Assembly (NCBI RefSeq): GCF_001602095.1
Contig: NZ_CP014991.1
Span: 1,612,001 to 1,676,000, forward strand
Source: Helicobacter himalayensis
Lineage (GTDB): Bacteria; Campylobacterota; Campylobacteria; Campylobacterales; Helicobacteraceae
Length of the DNA: 64,000 nt
Reading direction: 5' to 3'
Shown: positions 46,508 through 55,673 of the stretch, piece after piece
How positions within the stretch are numbered: position 1 is the stretch's first letter
Layout: every line of letters starts with the position of its first letter
The notes under the pieces: model-generated
The model's database searches: none
What the model was told of the DNA's origin: nothing
Seen by the model: the letters and a program-made list of their open reading frames with translations, nothing else
Translations under genes and position numbers: made by a program

Positions 46508-47983
46508 CTAAAACTCAAGGCTTTTTATCTCATTTGCTTTAAGAAGCACAAATTTTGTCTCTTTGTTCATCTTTGATGAAATTCCTGTTTTTAGCACATT
46601 TTTTGGGTTGGTAAGCTTCAAATCAGAATCCACAAAGCAAATTTCAAACTTTATGCGATTCATTGCGGTAAAATATTCAATATCTTTTGAAAAAATATGC
46701 ACGCAACTCACCTTCGCCTTAGCAAGAATCTTGCATTTCAAATCCAGCACAAAAGCATCATTTTCGCTAAAAATCACATAATTAACATAACTTTTCGTAT
46801 GGCGCTGATAGTAGTTAAACACGACAGATTCATTATTACTCATCTTAGCCTTATTAAGCCGTCTTATGTGATGTTCGATAAAAGTCATCGCACAAAATGG
46901 TGTGTTAATATTTTGACGAAAAAAGGTGTTTTTAATCGCTTGAGAATCCATTCCCAATGTAAAAACCTTGTCATCTAAGCGCGTGCCACAAACATCAAGC
47001 GCCTCTTTTGTTTTGTTAATCAGCAATTGATACATTTTATTAAACACCACTTCAAAGACCTTGAAATTATCCTTTACAAAATTCTCGCTCATCTCTTTTA
47101 GGCGTTTGATGACAGAATCTATCATTTTAGAGTCATTTTTTGCCTTTGCAATGATTCCTAGCACTTCTTGTTTTTTTGTAGCAAGCACTTTTGGGTCGCC
47201 TTTTTTCGCATCGACTTTTGATTGGATACTGCGGAGCTCCATATTGCACACGCGGATTTTGTTTTCAATTTGAAGCTTTTTTTCATTAAACATTTCAAGC
47301 GCGCGCAAAACCCCACAATAGTTGTATTGCGCATCAAGGAAGCATTCTTTATAGATTTTTGAGGCGTTGATATTGACATTGGTTTTGAAGTGATTATAAG
47401 AGTATTCTAATTGTTTGAGAATCTGCATTTCATTGGCAAAATTATCCATTGTGATGTGTTTGTCGTTATACACGAGATAATCGATTGCCTTTTGCAAAAA
47501 AGGCTTTATGATGAGATAGTTTAGCGGTGGCTGGGTGTTTGTGGATTGTGTATATTCTTTTTGCGAATCAAGGAAAGCGATGGCATTAAACTCATCGCGA
47601 AAAAAATCTTTAATACAATTTTGCGCACTTACACTTAGTTCGATAGAAGCGAGCTTGAGATAATTTGTTTGGGAAAAAATTTTCCTTGCAATCGCAGCTT
47701 TTGCGTCAGCTTCTTTTGCTTTAAGCTCATCGTCAGTATTTGTGCGCCAAAAATCAATCTCACGGATAAGCCCTCCTTCTGGGAATTTTTGATAGCTTGA
47801 AGCCTTACAATCTACGATGGTATAGCCATTATCATCACAGCGAAATTCTACAAGCATTCCAACAGAAGGCAACATTTTTGAATCGTGCCAACTGTTCCCT
47901 CGCAATTCAAAAATTTTCTTTGAAGCATTCGTCACCACGCCATTTTTTGTCTGCGTGGAATAGCGCAATATTTTTCCGTGCAA
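46508..47983 (-). CDS. Hypothetical 491-residue protein with N-terminal cold-shock-like domain
   Basis: The first 70 residues (MHGKILRYSTQTKNGVVTNA, then a K-L/P-x-V-G-M-x-V-E-F turn) look like a small OB or cold-shock fold, as found at the start of several unstudied Campylobacterota proteins. The remainder is helical and basic, with an unclear coiled coil at about 220-320, and a mixed C-terminal region around residues 390-480 that includes EYFTAMNRIKFEICFVDSD. No catalytic motif is evident. Transcribed divergently from ftsK. Function unknown. Confidence 0.7.
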   Translation of the reverse strand: MHGKILRYSTQTKNGVVTNASKKIFELRGNSWHDSKMLPSVGMLVEFRCDDNGYTIVDCKASSYQKFPEGGLIREIDFWRTNTDDELKAKEADAKAAIARKIFSQTNYLKLASIELSVSAQNCIKDFFRDEFNAIAFLDSQKEYTQSTNTQPPLNYLIIKPFLQKAIDYLVYNDKHITMDNFANEMQILKQLEYSYNHFKTNVNINASKIYKECFLDAQYNYCGVLRALEMFNEKKLQIENKIRVCNMELRSIQSKVDAKKGDPKVLATKKQEVLGIIAKAKNDSKMIDSVIKRLKEMSENFVKDNFKVFEVVFNKMYQLLINKTKEALDVCGTRLDDKVFTLGMDSQAIKNTFFRQNINTPFCAMTFIEHHIRRLNKAKMSNNESVVFNYYQRHTKSYVNYVIFSENDAFVLDLKCKILAKAKVSCVHIFSKDIEYFTAMNRIKFEICFVDSDLKLTNPKNVLKTGISSKMNKETKFVLLKANEIKSLEF

Positions 47984-48030
47984 GTGTAAATCCTTGAAAT
48001 AATTTAACCTAAGGTAAAAGTGGATTCTGA

Positions 48031-48036
48031 TATAAT
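48031..48036 (+). promoter_or_regulatory. -10 element (TATAAT) before ftsK
   Basis: CTGATATAATATAC context, about 130 bases upstream of the proposed ftsK start. The leader between them has no ORF I trust. Confidence 0.5.
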
Positions 48037-48151
48037 ATACTATTTAAACTTAAAATTGCACAAACTACCCAAGAGCAACCCAGCAACTCAAAGTTTCGCC
48101 TATTTGACGATTTATAGGGTTTAATTTTTTTAAAAAAATATATCCACACGC

Positions 48152-48166
48152 AGGAGGATTCTCATC
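48152..48166 (+). promoter_or_regulatory. Ribosome-binding site deciding the ftsK start (AGGAGG, then ATC)
   Basis: AGGAGG at 48152-48157 is followed six bases later by ATC (48164-48166), which is in the ftsK frame. No ATG, GTG or TTG in frame exists between it and the GTG at 48230, and that GTG has no ribosome-binding site. Confidence 0.6.
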
Positions 48167-51100
48167 AAAAAGTCGGAAAAAAAAGTCAAAATCCCCACAA
48201 AGAGAATCTACGCCTATATTATTTTTAATGTGGTGGTGGTGTTTTTGTGGCTTGCTACGATAGTGGGCGAGAATGGCGCTGTTGGGATTTTAGGACAGAA
48301 ATTTGCAAACTTTAATATCACACTTTTTGGTTATATGGCGTATGTGTATTTGCTTTTCTTGCTTTACCCCGCATACGGCTTATATAAAGACCCACAATTA
48401 AATTTTCATAAAATCGAGCTTTTTATAGCCGCATTGCTATGTTTTGTAAGTCTTTTGCTATTCCAATCGCTTCTCTTTTCACGTGGGCTTTTTGGCAATA
48501 GTGTGGTTTTCTTTTTGAGTGGCTTCATTGGCGATTTTGGTGTGTGGATTCTAAGTATTGGTTGTTTGCTCTTGTCAATTTTCGTGGCTACGGATATGAA
48601 AGTCGAGCTTATCGTAACGTTTTGCAAAAAACACATTTTGGCTTTTAGTAAGAAATTTTATGCACTTAGCCGTGCATTAGTGGCAAGGATTTTTGCCTTT
48701 GCGTGCCTTTGTTTGCAATCGCTAAAAAATGCCTATACAACGATAAAAGCACGGATTTTAAGCTCATATCACAAACGACAAAAAATCCTCAAAGCCGCGC
48801 AAGAAGAAATGCTAAAAAAAGAACAAGAAAGGCTAGCCCACCTCCAAGAAGTACAAAACCTCCATCTTGATAATTTTGAAAATGTCTTTACAAAAACACA
48901 ATCCACTCCGACTACACATTCTACACCCACGCCCATAAATTTACAAAACGCAGATTCTCAAAATATTTTGCAACCTCAACAAGTGGTGCAAACAGCGCAA
49001 GTGATGGAGCAGGAAGCATTTTTTGCAAGTCAAGCACCTTTGCAAACTCAAAATACGGAATCTCAAGTTCTAACCCAAAATACGATTCAAAACACAGAGC
49101 AAAATGCGACACAAAACACAACTCCACCTCAAAACACAACACCATTTATAGAAGTCGTGAATGCTCCACTCCCTGACCCGCAGGCATTTTTGCAAGAGCA
49201 GATTCGGCATTTTCAAGCGACACACCCACAAACAAACACACAGCCCACACCTATGCCAAAGCCAAACGCTCCTGTAATTGAAGAGATTATCCTTCCCCAA
49301 TCTGATGTGCAAAAAGAGATGCAAACTAACACACAAAATACCTTTTCCACCCAAACTAGCGCATTTACGCAAAATACCCAAATCAATACACCCTATTCAT
49401 CGCTTAACGTCGCGCAATTTGGCGCGCAATTTAGCATTCCTTCAAGCCCTTACAAACCTCCGCATTTGCAAGAGCACAAAAACACGCCACTTGATATACA
49501 AAGCATTATTAAAGAGATCCCAGATATTCCAACACCAAAGATTGCAACGCCACCAAGCGCACCTACGTCAAATGCGCCACTTTCTGCGCAAAGCACGTCA
49601 GTGCCTAGCACCGCTCCAACACCTCCTGCGCTAGATTCTCAATCTCAAAATATTGCAAATACTCAAATGCCAACACCACAACCTAGCGCGCAGAATACAT
49701 TTATAGATTCTCAAAACTCACAGAATCCTACACCCACACAAAACACACAAAGCCTAGCACAACCTATGCAACTAGAGCAGCCTCAACCAACACAAAGCCA
49801 GAGTATGCCAACTGCGCCGATACCAAATGAACCAGCCACGCCTGAACCTAAGCAATCCGAGCCCGAGCAATCCGAACCAAAGCCAGAATCTAGCGCGTCA
49901 AAAACGCATATTATCGTGCGCGAGCTAAGCGAAAATACCGCGCTTTTAAAAAGTCTAGATTTTGGTAAATCCTCCACTCCGCTTAATTTCAAGCTTCCAC
50001 TCACAAGCTTGCTTAATCAGCCAGATGGATTCCGCAATGAAATTGATGAAGTGGAGATTGACACAAAAAGCGAGATTTTGCTTGCAAAATTGAAGACTTT
50101 CAAAATTGAAGGTGATGTCGTGCGCACTTATAGCGGACCGATTGTTACAACTTTTGAATTCCGTCCAGCACCTAATGTCAAGGTTTCAAGGATTCTCAAC
50201 CTTGAAGATGATTTAGCCCTTGCTTTGAGTGCAAAATCTATCAGAATCCAAGCGCCTGTGCCGGGCAAAGACGTCGTGGGCATTGAAATCCCAAATAACA
50301 AAACTGAAACGATTTATTTGCGTGAGGTGCTAGAATCTGACCTTTTCAAATCCACACAATCAAATCTAACACTTGCCTTTGGTAAGGATATTGTAGGGAA
50401 TCCATTTGTGCAGGATTTACGCAAACTCCCGCATTTGCTAATCGCGGGCACGACTGGAAGCGGAAAAAGTGTGGGGATTAATGCAATGATTCTCTCACTT
50501 CTTTATAAAAACTCTCCGGATAGTCTTAAGCTTATGATGATTGATCCAAAGCGCGTGGAATTCTCACTCTACAATGACATTCCTCACCTTATCACGCCAA
50601 TCATCACTGACCCTAAAAAGGCGATAGCTGGGCTTGTGAGCGCGATGCAGGAAATGGATAGACGCTATGAAAAAATGAAAGATATGCGCGTCAAAGAGAT
50701 TGAAAGCTACAATAAAAAGGCGCTTGAAGAGGGCGAGGAACAGCTGAAATATTTTGTGATTATCATCGATGAGCTGGCGGATTTGATGCAGACTTCTGGG
50801 CGCGAGGCGGAAGCACCACTAAGCAGGATTGCACAGATGGGGCGTGCGTGCGGGATACATCTTATCATCGCCACACAGCGCCCGAGTGTAGATGTCGTAA
50901 CCGGCACGCTTAAAGGCAATCTGCCTTCACGCATTAGCTACAAAGTCGGCAGCAAGGTGGATTCTAAGGTGATTTTAGATTCCACGGGTGCGGAATCCTT
51001 GCTTGGAAAAGGCGATATGCTTTTCAAAATTTCAGACACGATGATACGCCTGCACGCGCCTTTTAGCACGGAAGAAGAGATTGAGCGCGTGGTTGAATTT

Positions 51101-51379
51101 ATAAAATCACAGCGCGAAGTGCAGTATGATGCGAACTTCTTGCTTGATGAAAAGGAAAATATTTTAGCTGGCAGAAGTGAAAGCGAGACAGAAGATGATG
51201 ATATGCTAGAGCAGATTAAGCGCTTTATGCTTGAGAGTGGCAATACCTCTTCAAGTAGCGTCCAGCGACGCTTTTCAATCGGCTTTAACCGCGCGACAAA
51301 TTATGTTGAAATGCTTGAAAAAGAAGGCTTCCTTTCAAAGCGTAACACAAAAGGCGTGCGTGAAATCATTGGGCGTTAG
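48164..51379 (+). CDS. ftsK: DNA translocase FtsK
   Basis: About 1071 residues from the proposed ATC start; 1049 from the first conventional start, GTG at 48230, which would cut into the first membrane helix. Four membrane helices lie in the first 140 residues. A Gln/Thr/Pro/Asn-rich linker (about 48895-49905) follows. The motor has Walker A AGTTGSGKSVGINAM and FVIIIDELADLM, and ends in the DNA-reading gamma domain (SSSSVQRRFSIGFNRATNYV). It pumps DNA at the septum and activates dimer resolution. Convergent with the fucosyltransferase gene. Confidence 0.95.
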   Translation: MKKSEKKVKIPTKRIYAYIIFNVVVVFLWLATIVGENGAVGILGQKFANFNITLFGYMAYVYLLFLLYPAYGLYKDPQLNFHKIELFIAALLCFVSLLLFQSLLFSRGLFGNSVVFFLSGFIGDFGVWILSIGCLLLSIFVATDMKVELIVTFCKKHILAFSKKFYALSRALVARIFAFACLCLQSLKNAYTTIKARILSSYHKRQKILKAAQEEMLKKEQERLAHLQEVQNLHLDNFENVFTKTQSTPTTHSTPTPINLQNADSQNILQPQQVVQTAQVMEQEAFFASQAPLQTQNTESQVLTQNTIQNTEQNATQNTTPPQNTTPFIEVVNAPLPDPQAFLQEQIRHFQATHPQTNTQPTPMPKPNAPVIEEIILPQSDVQKEMQTNTQNTFSTQTSAFTQNTQINTPYSSLNVAQFGAQFSIPSSPYKPPHLQEHKNTPLDIQSIIKEIPDIPTPKIATPPSAPTSNAPLSAQSTSVPSTAPTPPALDSQSQNIANTQMPTPQPSAQNTFIDSQNSQNPTPTQNTQSLAQPMQLEQPQPTQSQSMPTAPIPNEPATPEPKQSEPEQSEPKPESSASKTHIIVRELSENTALLKSLDFGKSSTPLNFKLPLTSLLNQPDGFRNEIDEVEIDTKSEILLAKLKTFKIEGDVVRTYSGPIVTTFEFRPAPNVKVSRILNLEDDLALALSAKSIRIQAPVPGKDVVGIEIPNNKTETIYLREVLESDLFKSTQSNLTLAFGKDIVGNPFVQDLRKLPHLLIAGTTGSGKSVGINAMILSLLYKNSPDSLKLMMIDPKRVEFSLYNDIPHLITPIITDPKKAIAGLVSAMQEMDRRYEKMKDMRVKEIESYNKKALEEGEEQLKYFVIIIDELADLMQTSGREAEAPLSRIAQMGRACGIHLIIATQRPSVDVVTGTLKGNLPSRISYKVGSKVDSKVILDSTGAESLLGKGDMLFKISDTMIRLHAPFSTEEEIERVVEFIKSQREVQYDANFLLDEKENILAGRSESETEDDDMLEQIKRFMLESGNTSSSSVQRRFSIGFNRATNYVEMLEKEGFLSKRNTKGVREIIGR

Positions 51380-51405
51380 TTGGATATACTATAAGATTCT
51401 CAACT

Positions 51406-52446
51406 TTATTTCTCTTTGCCCAGCAATGCTTTGAATGCCAAAATCGGAAGTTTGAAAACTAACAATGGAGCTTTGAGGGTAAAGCGCAGGGCTTTTGTGA
51501 GATTGATTACCACAGCTCTTGCGCGTTGGAATTTTTTATAGCGCATCTCTATATTGCAACGCCATTGCCCAAAGCCCCTGCGATAAGCGCGCTTGCGCCC
51601 TTGAGAAAAAATTGCGTCTAAAAACTGCGCAAGCTTAGAATCAAGCTCTTGTGCGTGTCTAGGATTTATCAACAAAGGCGCATTTAGCATTGTCAAATAC
51701 ACCTCATCATTAGAATCTAAATATTTTATAAATTCCACCGCTTCTTTAAGATTTGCAAAGTCTGAAATATTTACAAATGCCTTAGCGTTGAGAATGCCCC
51801 CCCCCCCGAGTTCGCAACTTGCAGACATATCACCCCAATAAATGGGGAGTGTGCCAGCGGCTTTGGCATCAAAGATTTTTTCAGTCAAATAACCATTTGT
51901 TTGGGAATTTTCAAAAGCTATATTAAATTTATATTGACTTAAAAACGCCTGCTTATCACCCACACACACGCCAATATTATTTTTATATTTCCCACCAGAA
52001 TCTACGCGTTTATATGCACCCAAAAGCTCAAAAAATTCCTCACGGATAGAATCTGCCTTGCCATTACTCACCACAAAGGAGCAAAATTTGCGCGCACAGA
52101 CTTCTTTGCCATAGTTATATGCGCTATTTTGCTCGTTTTTTGCAACTTCCCTAAAACTCTGTGCAAAAAGATAGCAAGGATAACGCAAATGTCTATCCTC
52201 AAAATTGAGATAATCAAAGCTTATCGCGTAATCGCAAAAATTAAAATCCGCGCGGAGATTTTCAGCAGTGTAGAAAATCCGCACGCCATCATATTTAATA
52301 TGTTCATTCCCAAAAACACTATAAAAAATAAAATCTGGATTCTTAGAATCTAGCACATAACCTTCCGGTAAATACGACTCAAACCAATACTGCGCGCAAC
52401 CATCGGTAAAATGGATTCTAACGCGCTCTTTATTTTCTACGCTCAT
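51406..52446 (-). CDS. Alpha-1,3-fucosyltransferase-like (GT10), phase-variable (poly-C, ON here)
   Basis: 346 residues, with GT10 motifs: FENSQTNGYLTEKIFDAKAAGTLPIYWGD near 185-210. Eleven C (51797-51807; G on the coding strand) encode a Gly run immediately after, in CELGGGGILN, and in this sequence the frame is open to the end. Changes of one or two bases would truncate it within the donor domain. H. pylori enzymes of this family build Lewis antigens. The heptad repeats typical of the H. pylori C-terminus are missing; instead the tail is a basic amphipathic segment (KALRFTLKAPLLVFKLPILA). The start overlaps ccoG by 17 bases. Confidence 0.87.
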   Translation of the reverse strand: MSVENKERVRIHFTDGCAQYWFESYLPEGYVLDSKNPDFIFYSVFGNEHIKYDGVRIFYTAENLRADFNFCDYAISFDYLNFEDRHLRYPCYLFAQSFREVAKNEQNSAYNYGKEVCARKFCSFVVSNGKADSIREEFFELLGAYKRVDSGGKYKNNIGVCVGDKQAFLSQYKFNIAFENSQTNGYLTEKIFDAKAAGTLPIYWGDMSASCELGGGGILNAKAFVNISDFANLKEAVEFIKYLDSNDEVYLTMLNAPLLINPRHAQELDSKLAQFLDAIFSQGRKRAYRRGFGQWRCNIEMRYKKFQRARAVVINLTKALRFTLKAPLLVFKLPILAFKALLGKEK

Positions 52447-53821
52447 ATTCTTGTATCACCCCTTTGCTTGGGTAAATAAAGTTTGCTTTGCGTTCTGCAA
52501 AGATACTTTCATCATCAAGCGCATAAGACTTCAATATAAATGGATAATTCACATCGCCACTCTCACTTGCTTCTAAGCCTTTTGCACGAATTGTTACGAT
52601 TTGGGTAACTTTTTGCCCTGCTCGTATGCGGATAGGTTTTTTGGGCGTGATGATTTCAAGGTTTGAAGCGATTTGAGAATCTGCGCTTGGATTTTCAATG
52701 CTTAAAAAATATTCGTGCTCTTTGCTGTCGGTATTGTGGAAAAGCACGCGGTAAGTGTTTTCTACGCCTTGCGTTTTGATTTTGTAGATTTCAGAGGTGC
52801 TATTGACATTCAGAAGCATACCTTCTTTTTTACCACCCATAATAAGCAGCGCGATACAAGTCGCAAGCAAAATTCCCACATAACAAATGGTTTTCAAGCG
52901 CATATAGCGCACTTTTGAATTTGTCTCCACCGCAGCGGGTGAGCTCCAGCCAACAAGGCTTGGTTTGTTGTATTTTGCCATCACGCTTGTGCAGGCATCG
53001 ACACATTCAAGGCAGTTAATACATTCAAGCTGCATACCTTTTCTGATGTCAATATGCGTTGGGCAGACTTTGACGCAGTGTTCGCACTGCACGCACTCAG
53101 CATTTGGATTGGTAAATTTTAGCTTTTGAGTGATTTTATCCCCTTTGTTATAAATCACGCCACCGCGATTTTGATTATAAATCGCCATAATCGTATCATT
53201 GTCATACAGCACGCTTTGCACGCGAGAATAAGGGCAAATGTAAATACAGAAATTTTCTTGTATGAAAGCAATATCAATGGCAAAAAATAGCCCAAAGCCA
53301 AGCCAAAACACCATAAGAACCTTATGTTCGCTAGGATTTTGGATAGCAACAAAAAAATCTTCAGGCGCGGTAAAGAAAAACATAAGACTCGCAGCTGCCA
53401 CAAGGCACAAAAATAGGATAATCACAAACGCCAAACTTGCCTTTACCTTTTTACCAAAAGTATCAAGCACAAGAGGTTTTTGCTTATTTGAAATCTTTTG
53501 ACGCAAGCCAAAAACCTTTGTCTGCAAGAAATCCCTATAAATCACGCGGAAAATTGTTTGCGGACACGCCCAGCCACACCAAATGCGCCCACCTAAGGTT
53601 GTGAGGAAAAAGATTCCCACAAAAAGCAGAATCGAGAGAAAAGGCAGTAAATACAACTCCTGCATATTAAAACGCGTGCCTAGCAGATGGAATTCGCCCT
53701 TAGTAAATGAGAGTAAAAAGATGTGATTATCATTAATCGTTATAAAAGGCATTGTAAGAAGGAAAATCGTAGCAATCGCATACACCAAATAGCGTCTTTT
53801 GCGGTAATAGACTTGTCTCAT
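52430..53821 (-). CDS. ccoG: Cytochrome c oxidase accessory protein CcoG
   Basis: 463 residues. Five membrane helices and two 4Fe-4S clusters (CVQCEHCVKVCPT, then CINCLECVDAC). The GGRIWCGWACPQTIF motif is typical. CcoG reduces copper for assembly of the cbb3 oxidase, which Helicobacter depends on. The C-terminal domain is a periplasmic Ig-like fold. No cco structural genes are in the window. Its 3' end runs 17 bases into the start of the fucosyltransferase gene. Confidence 0.94.
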   Translation of the reverse strand: MRQVYYRKRRYLVYAIATIFLLTMPFITINDNHIFLLSFTKGEFHLLGTRFNMQELYLLPFLSILLFVGIFFLTTLGGRIWCGWACPQTIFRVIYRDFLQTKVFGLRQKISNKQKPLVLDTFGKKVKASLAFVIILFLCLVAAASLMFFFTAPEDFFVAIQNPSEHKVLMVFWLGFGLFFAIDIAFIQENFCIYICPYSRVQSVLYDNDTIMAIYNQNRGGVIYNKGDKITQKLKFTNPNAECVQCEHCVKVCPTHIDIRKGMQLECINCLECVDACTSVMAKYNKPSLVGWSSPAAVETNSKVRYMRLKTICYVGILLATCIALLIMGGKKEGMLLNVNSTSEIYKIKTQGVENTYRVLFHNTDSKEHEYFLSIENPSADSQIASNLEIITPKKPIRIRAGQKVTQIVTIRAKGLEASESGDVNYPFILKSYALDDESIFAERKANFIYPSKGVIQEYERRK

Positions 53822-54000
53822 TTTTCTTCCTTAAACGTGGATTGTGCGCCACAAATTTGCGCGACTTGGTCATTTGAGTGTTGTTTGTGTAATGGCACGA
53901 TTGTATAACTTTTTGTATTTTAAATCCATAAATTTAGCGCTAATTTTCCTCTCTCAATTTAGACACCAAGCAAGATTCTAAAATCGCCTTGATATTTGTG

Positions 54001-54750
54001 CTAATTTTCGCCTTGGCGCTCAAGCATAGACTTGACTTTAGGGCTATTAACCTTGCTTACAAAGAAATAAATTTCCACGCGGTTATTTTGCGCGCGCTGT
54101 TCTGGTGTGTCATTTGGTGCGACATTACCATAAGAGCCATAGCCAGAGACAGAGATTCTGTGTGCTTCTACGCCTTTTTGTATCAGTTCGCGCGCCACAC
54201 TTACCGCGCGTGCGCTTGAAAATTCATAATTATCCCTAAAACGTGATGGTGGGGTGGAATCATCAGTGTAGCCTCGTATGTCAAGATGCACATAATTTGG
54301 GTATTTTTTGATGATTGTTGTAAGTCTATCAAGATAGGTGAAAGTATCGCTATTTGTGATTTCAAACTCGCCAGCTCTAAAGAGAATCCTATCAGGCAGG
54401 CGCAACACACTTCCAGAATCCATTTGCTCTAGCACGCCACCTATATCATTGATAATATCCGAAGAAATAGCACTTTCTGCACTCGTGCTTGCAGCAGAGG
54501 AGGAGTCTTCAGCGTCATTACCTTCATAATTCCCAACATCTTGATCCACAGGTGAAGGCAGGGGCATTGCCACAGGATAATCAAAGATTTTGATAAGCTC
54601 TTCTTTGAGCGCGCGCACCTTTTCGCTATCAGATGATGAAATCGCCCAAAGTGCGATAAAAAGCGCGAGCAAAAGCGAAAGAAAATCCGCATAAGGCACA
54701 GCCCATTTTTCGCCTGCGGGGCATTCGGGGCATTTTTTCTTTTTTGCCAT
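54001..54750 (-). CDS. motB: Flagellar stator protein MotB
   Basis: 249 residues. Single N-terminal membrane helix carrying the proton-binding Asp22 (VPYADFLSLLLALFIALW), and a C-terminal OmpA-like peptidoglycan-binding domain (DIRGYTDDSTP, VSGYGSYGNVAPN). Acidic Ser-rich linker at about 75-100 (EGNDAEDSSSAASTSAESA). With MotA it forms the stator ring that powers the flagellum. Starts 9 bases after motA. Confidence 0.96.
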   Translation of the reverse strand: MAKKKKCPECPAGEKWAVPYADFLSLLLALFIALWAISSSDSEKVRALKEELIKIFDYPVAMPLPSPVDQDVGNYEGNDAEDSSSAASTSAESAISSDIINDIGGVLEQMDSGSVLRLPDRILFRAGEFEITNSDTFTYLDRLTTIIKKYPNYVHLDIRGYTDDSTPPSRFRDNYEFSSARAVSVARELIQKGVEAHRISVSGYGSYGNVAPNDTPEQRAQNNRVEIYFFVSKVNSPKVKSMLERQGEN

Positions 54751-54759
54751 TTGCGTGTC

Positions 54760-55530
54760 TTATTCAAATTGTGAGATTCTAGGCTCGCCGGGCTTGATAA
54801 AGCCTAGTAGCTTTTCTTCAAGGTTGCGCGGGTTGTCACCATTTGCGATACTTACGACACCTTCGACAATAAGGACTTTTTCTTGGATAATATCCTTGCT
54901 TTTTGCTAGTAACTTATGCCCGCACGGACCAAAGAACGCATATGCACCAAAAATCCCCGTAACCGTCGCTGTAAATGCCCCAGAAATACCAGCCGCCATA
55001 GCCTTTGGGTCATCAAGGAGCTGAAGTGCGAGCATAAGCCCCATAACCGCGCCAACAAGCCCAAATGTTGGGCAAGATTCCCCAACTAGCACCCAATAAT
55101 GCCCGCTTCCGTGGTAATACTCCTCTAAAACTTCAATTTGTATTTCCATATCCTCGCGCACTGCCTCAGCTTCCCTACCATCGACAATCATACTAATTGC
55201 CTTGCGTAAAAAATCATCTTCAATCTGTGCTGCGCGCCCTTCGAGTGAAAGCACGCCATCTTTACGCGCAAGAGTGGAGAGTTCAACAAGCTGGCGAATG
55301 GTTTCATTAAGGTTAATCTTTGAACCCATAAAAACCATTTTAAACTCTTTAAATGCACCTTTGACATATGCGCCGTGCGTGGCTGTCATACCTGAAAACA
55401 TCGCAGTTGGTATCACAATCATAACCGAGCTTAAATGTATCACCTGCCGTGGATCCCCACCTTCTAAAATATCCCCGACAGAAATACTTGTAACAGACAT
55501 AAGAATGCCCAAAAGGGTCGTTAGATCCAT
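54760..55530 (-). CDS. motA: Flagellar stator protein MotA
   Basis: 256 residues with four membrane helices; the cytoplasmic loop carries RAAQIEDDFLRKAISMIVDG. The SCPTFGLVGAVMGL region holds TM3 and the conserved proline. Upstream of motB in one operon, as in H. pylori (HP0815-HP0816). Gene ends 9 bases before motB starts. Confidence 0.96.
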   Translation of the reverse strand: MDLTTLLGILMSVTSISVGDILEGGDPRQVIHLSSVMIVIPTAMFSGMTATHGAYVKGAFKEFKMVFMGSKINLNETIRQLVELSTLARKDGVLSLEGRAAQIEDDFLRKAISMIVDGREAEAVREDMEIQIEVLEEYYHGSGHYWVLVGESCPTFGLVGAVMGLMLALQLLDDPKAMAAGISGAFTATVTGIFGAYAFFGPCGHKLLAKSKDIIQEKVLIVEGVVSIANGDNPRNLEEKLLGFIKPGEPRISQFE

Positions 55531-55606
55531 ACAAAACCTTTATTGCAAAATGTTTCATTCCTTTAAGACGAAAAGCAAAAATCAATCCAAAAAATCACCT
55601 AAAAAT

Positions 55607-55659
55607 CGCACACCGTTATGCCCCAAAAAAACAATCTACAAAAATCTTTGTGGTGTGCG
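55607..55659 (-). terminator. Hairpin after carA
   Basis: CGCACACC (55607-55614) pairs with GGTGTGCG (55652-55659) across a 37-base loop that itself has a small ACAAAGATTTTTGT hairpin. On the minus strand it is followed by ATTTTTAGG, consistent with the end of the carA transcript. Confidence 0.4.
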
Positions 55660-55673
55660 TTTGTATCGTGCGT

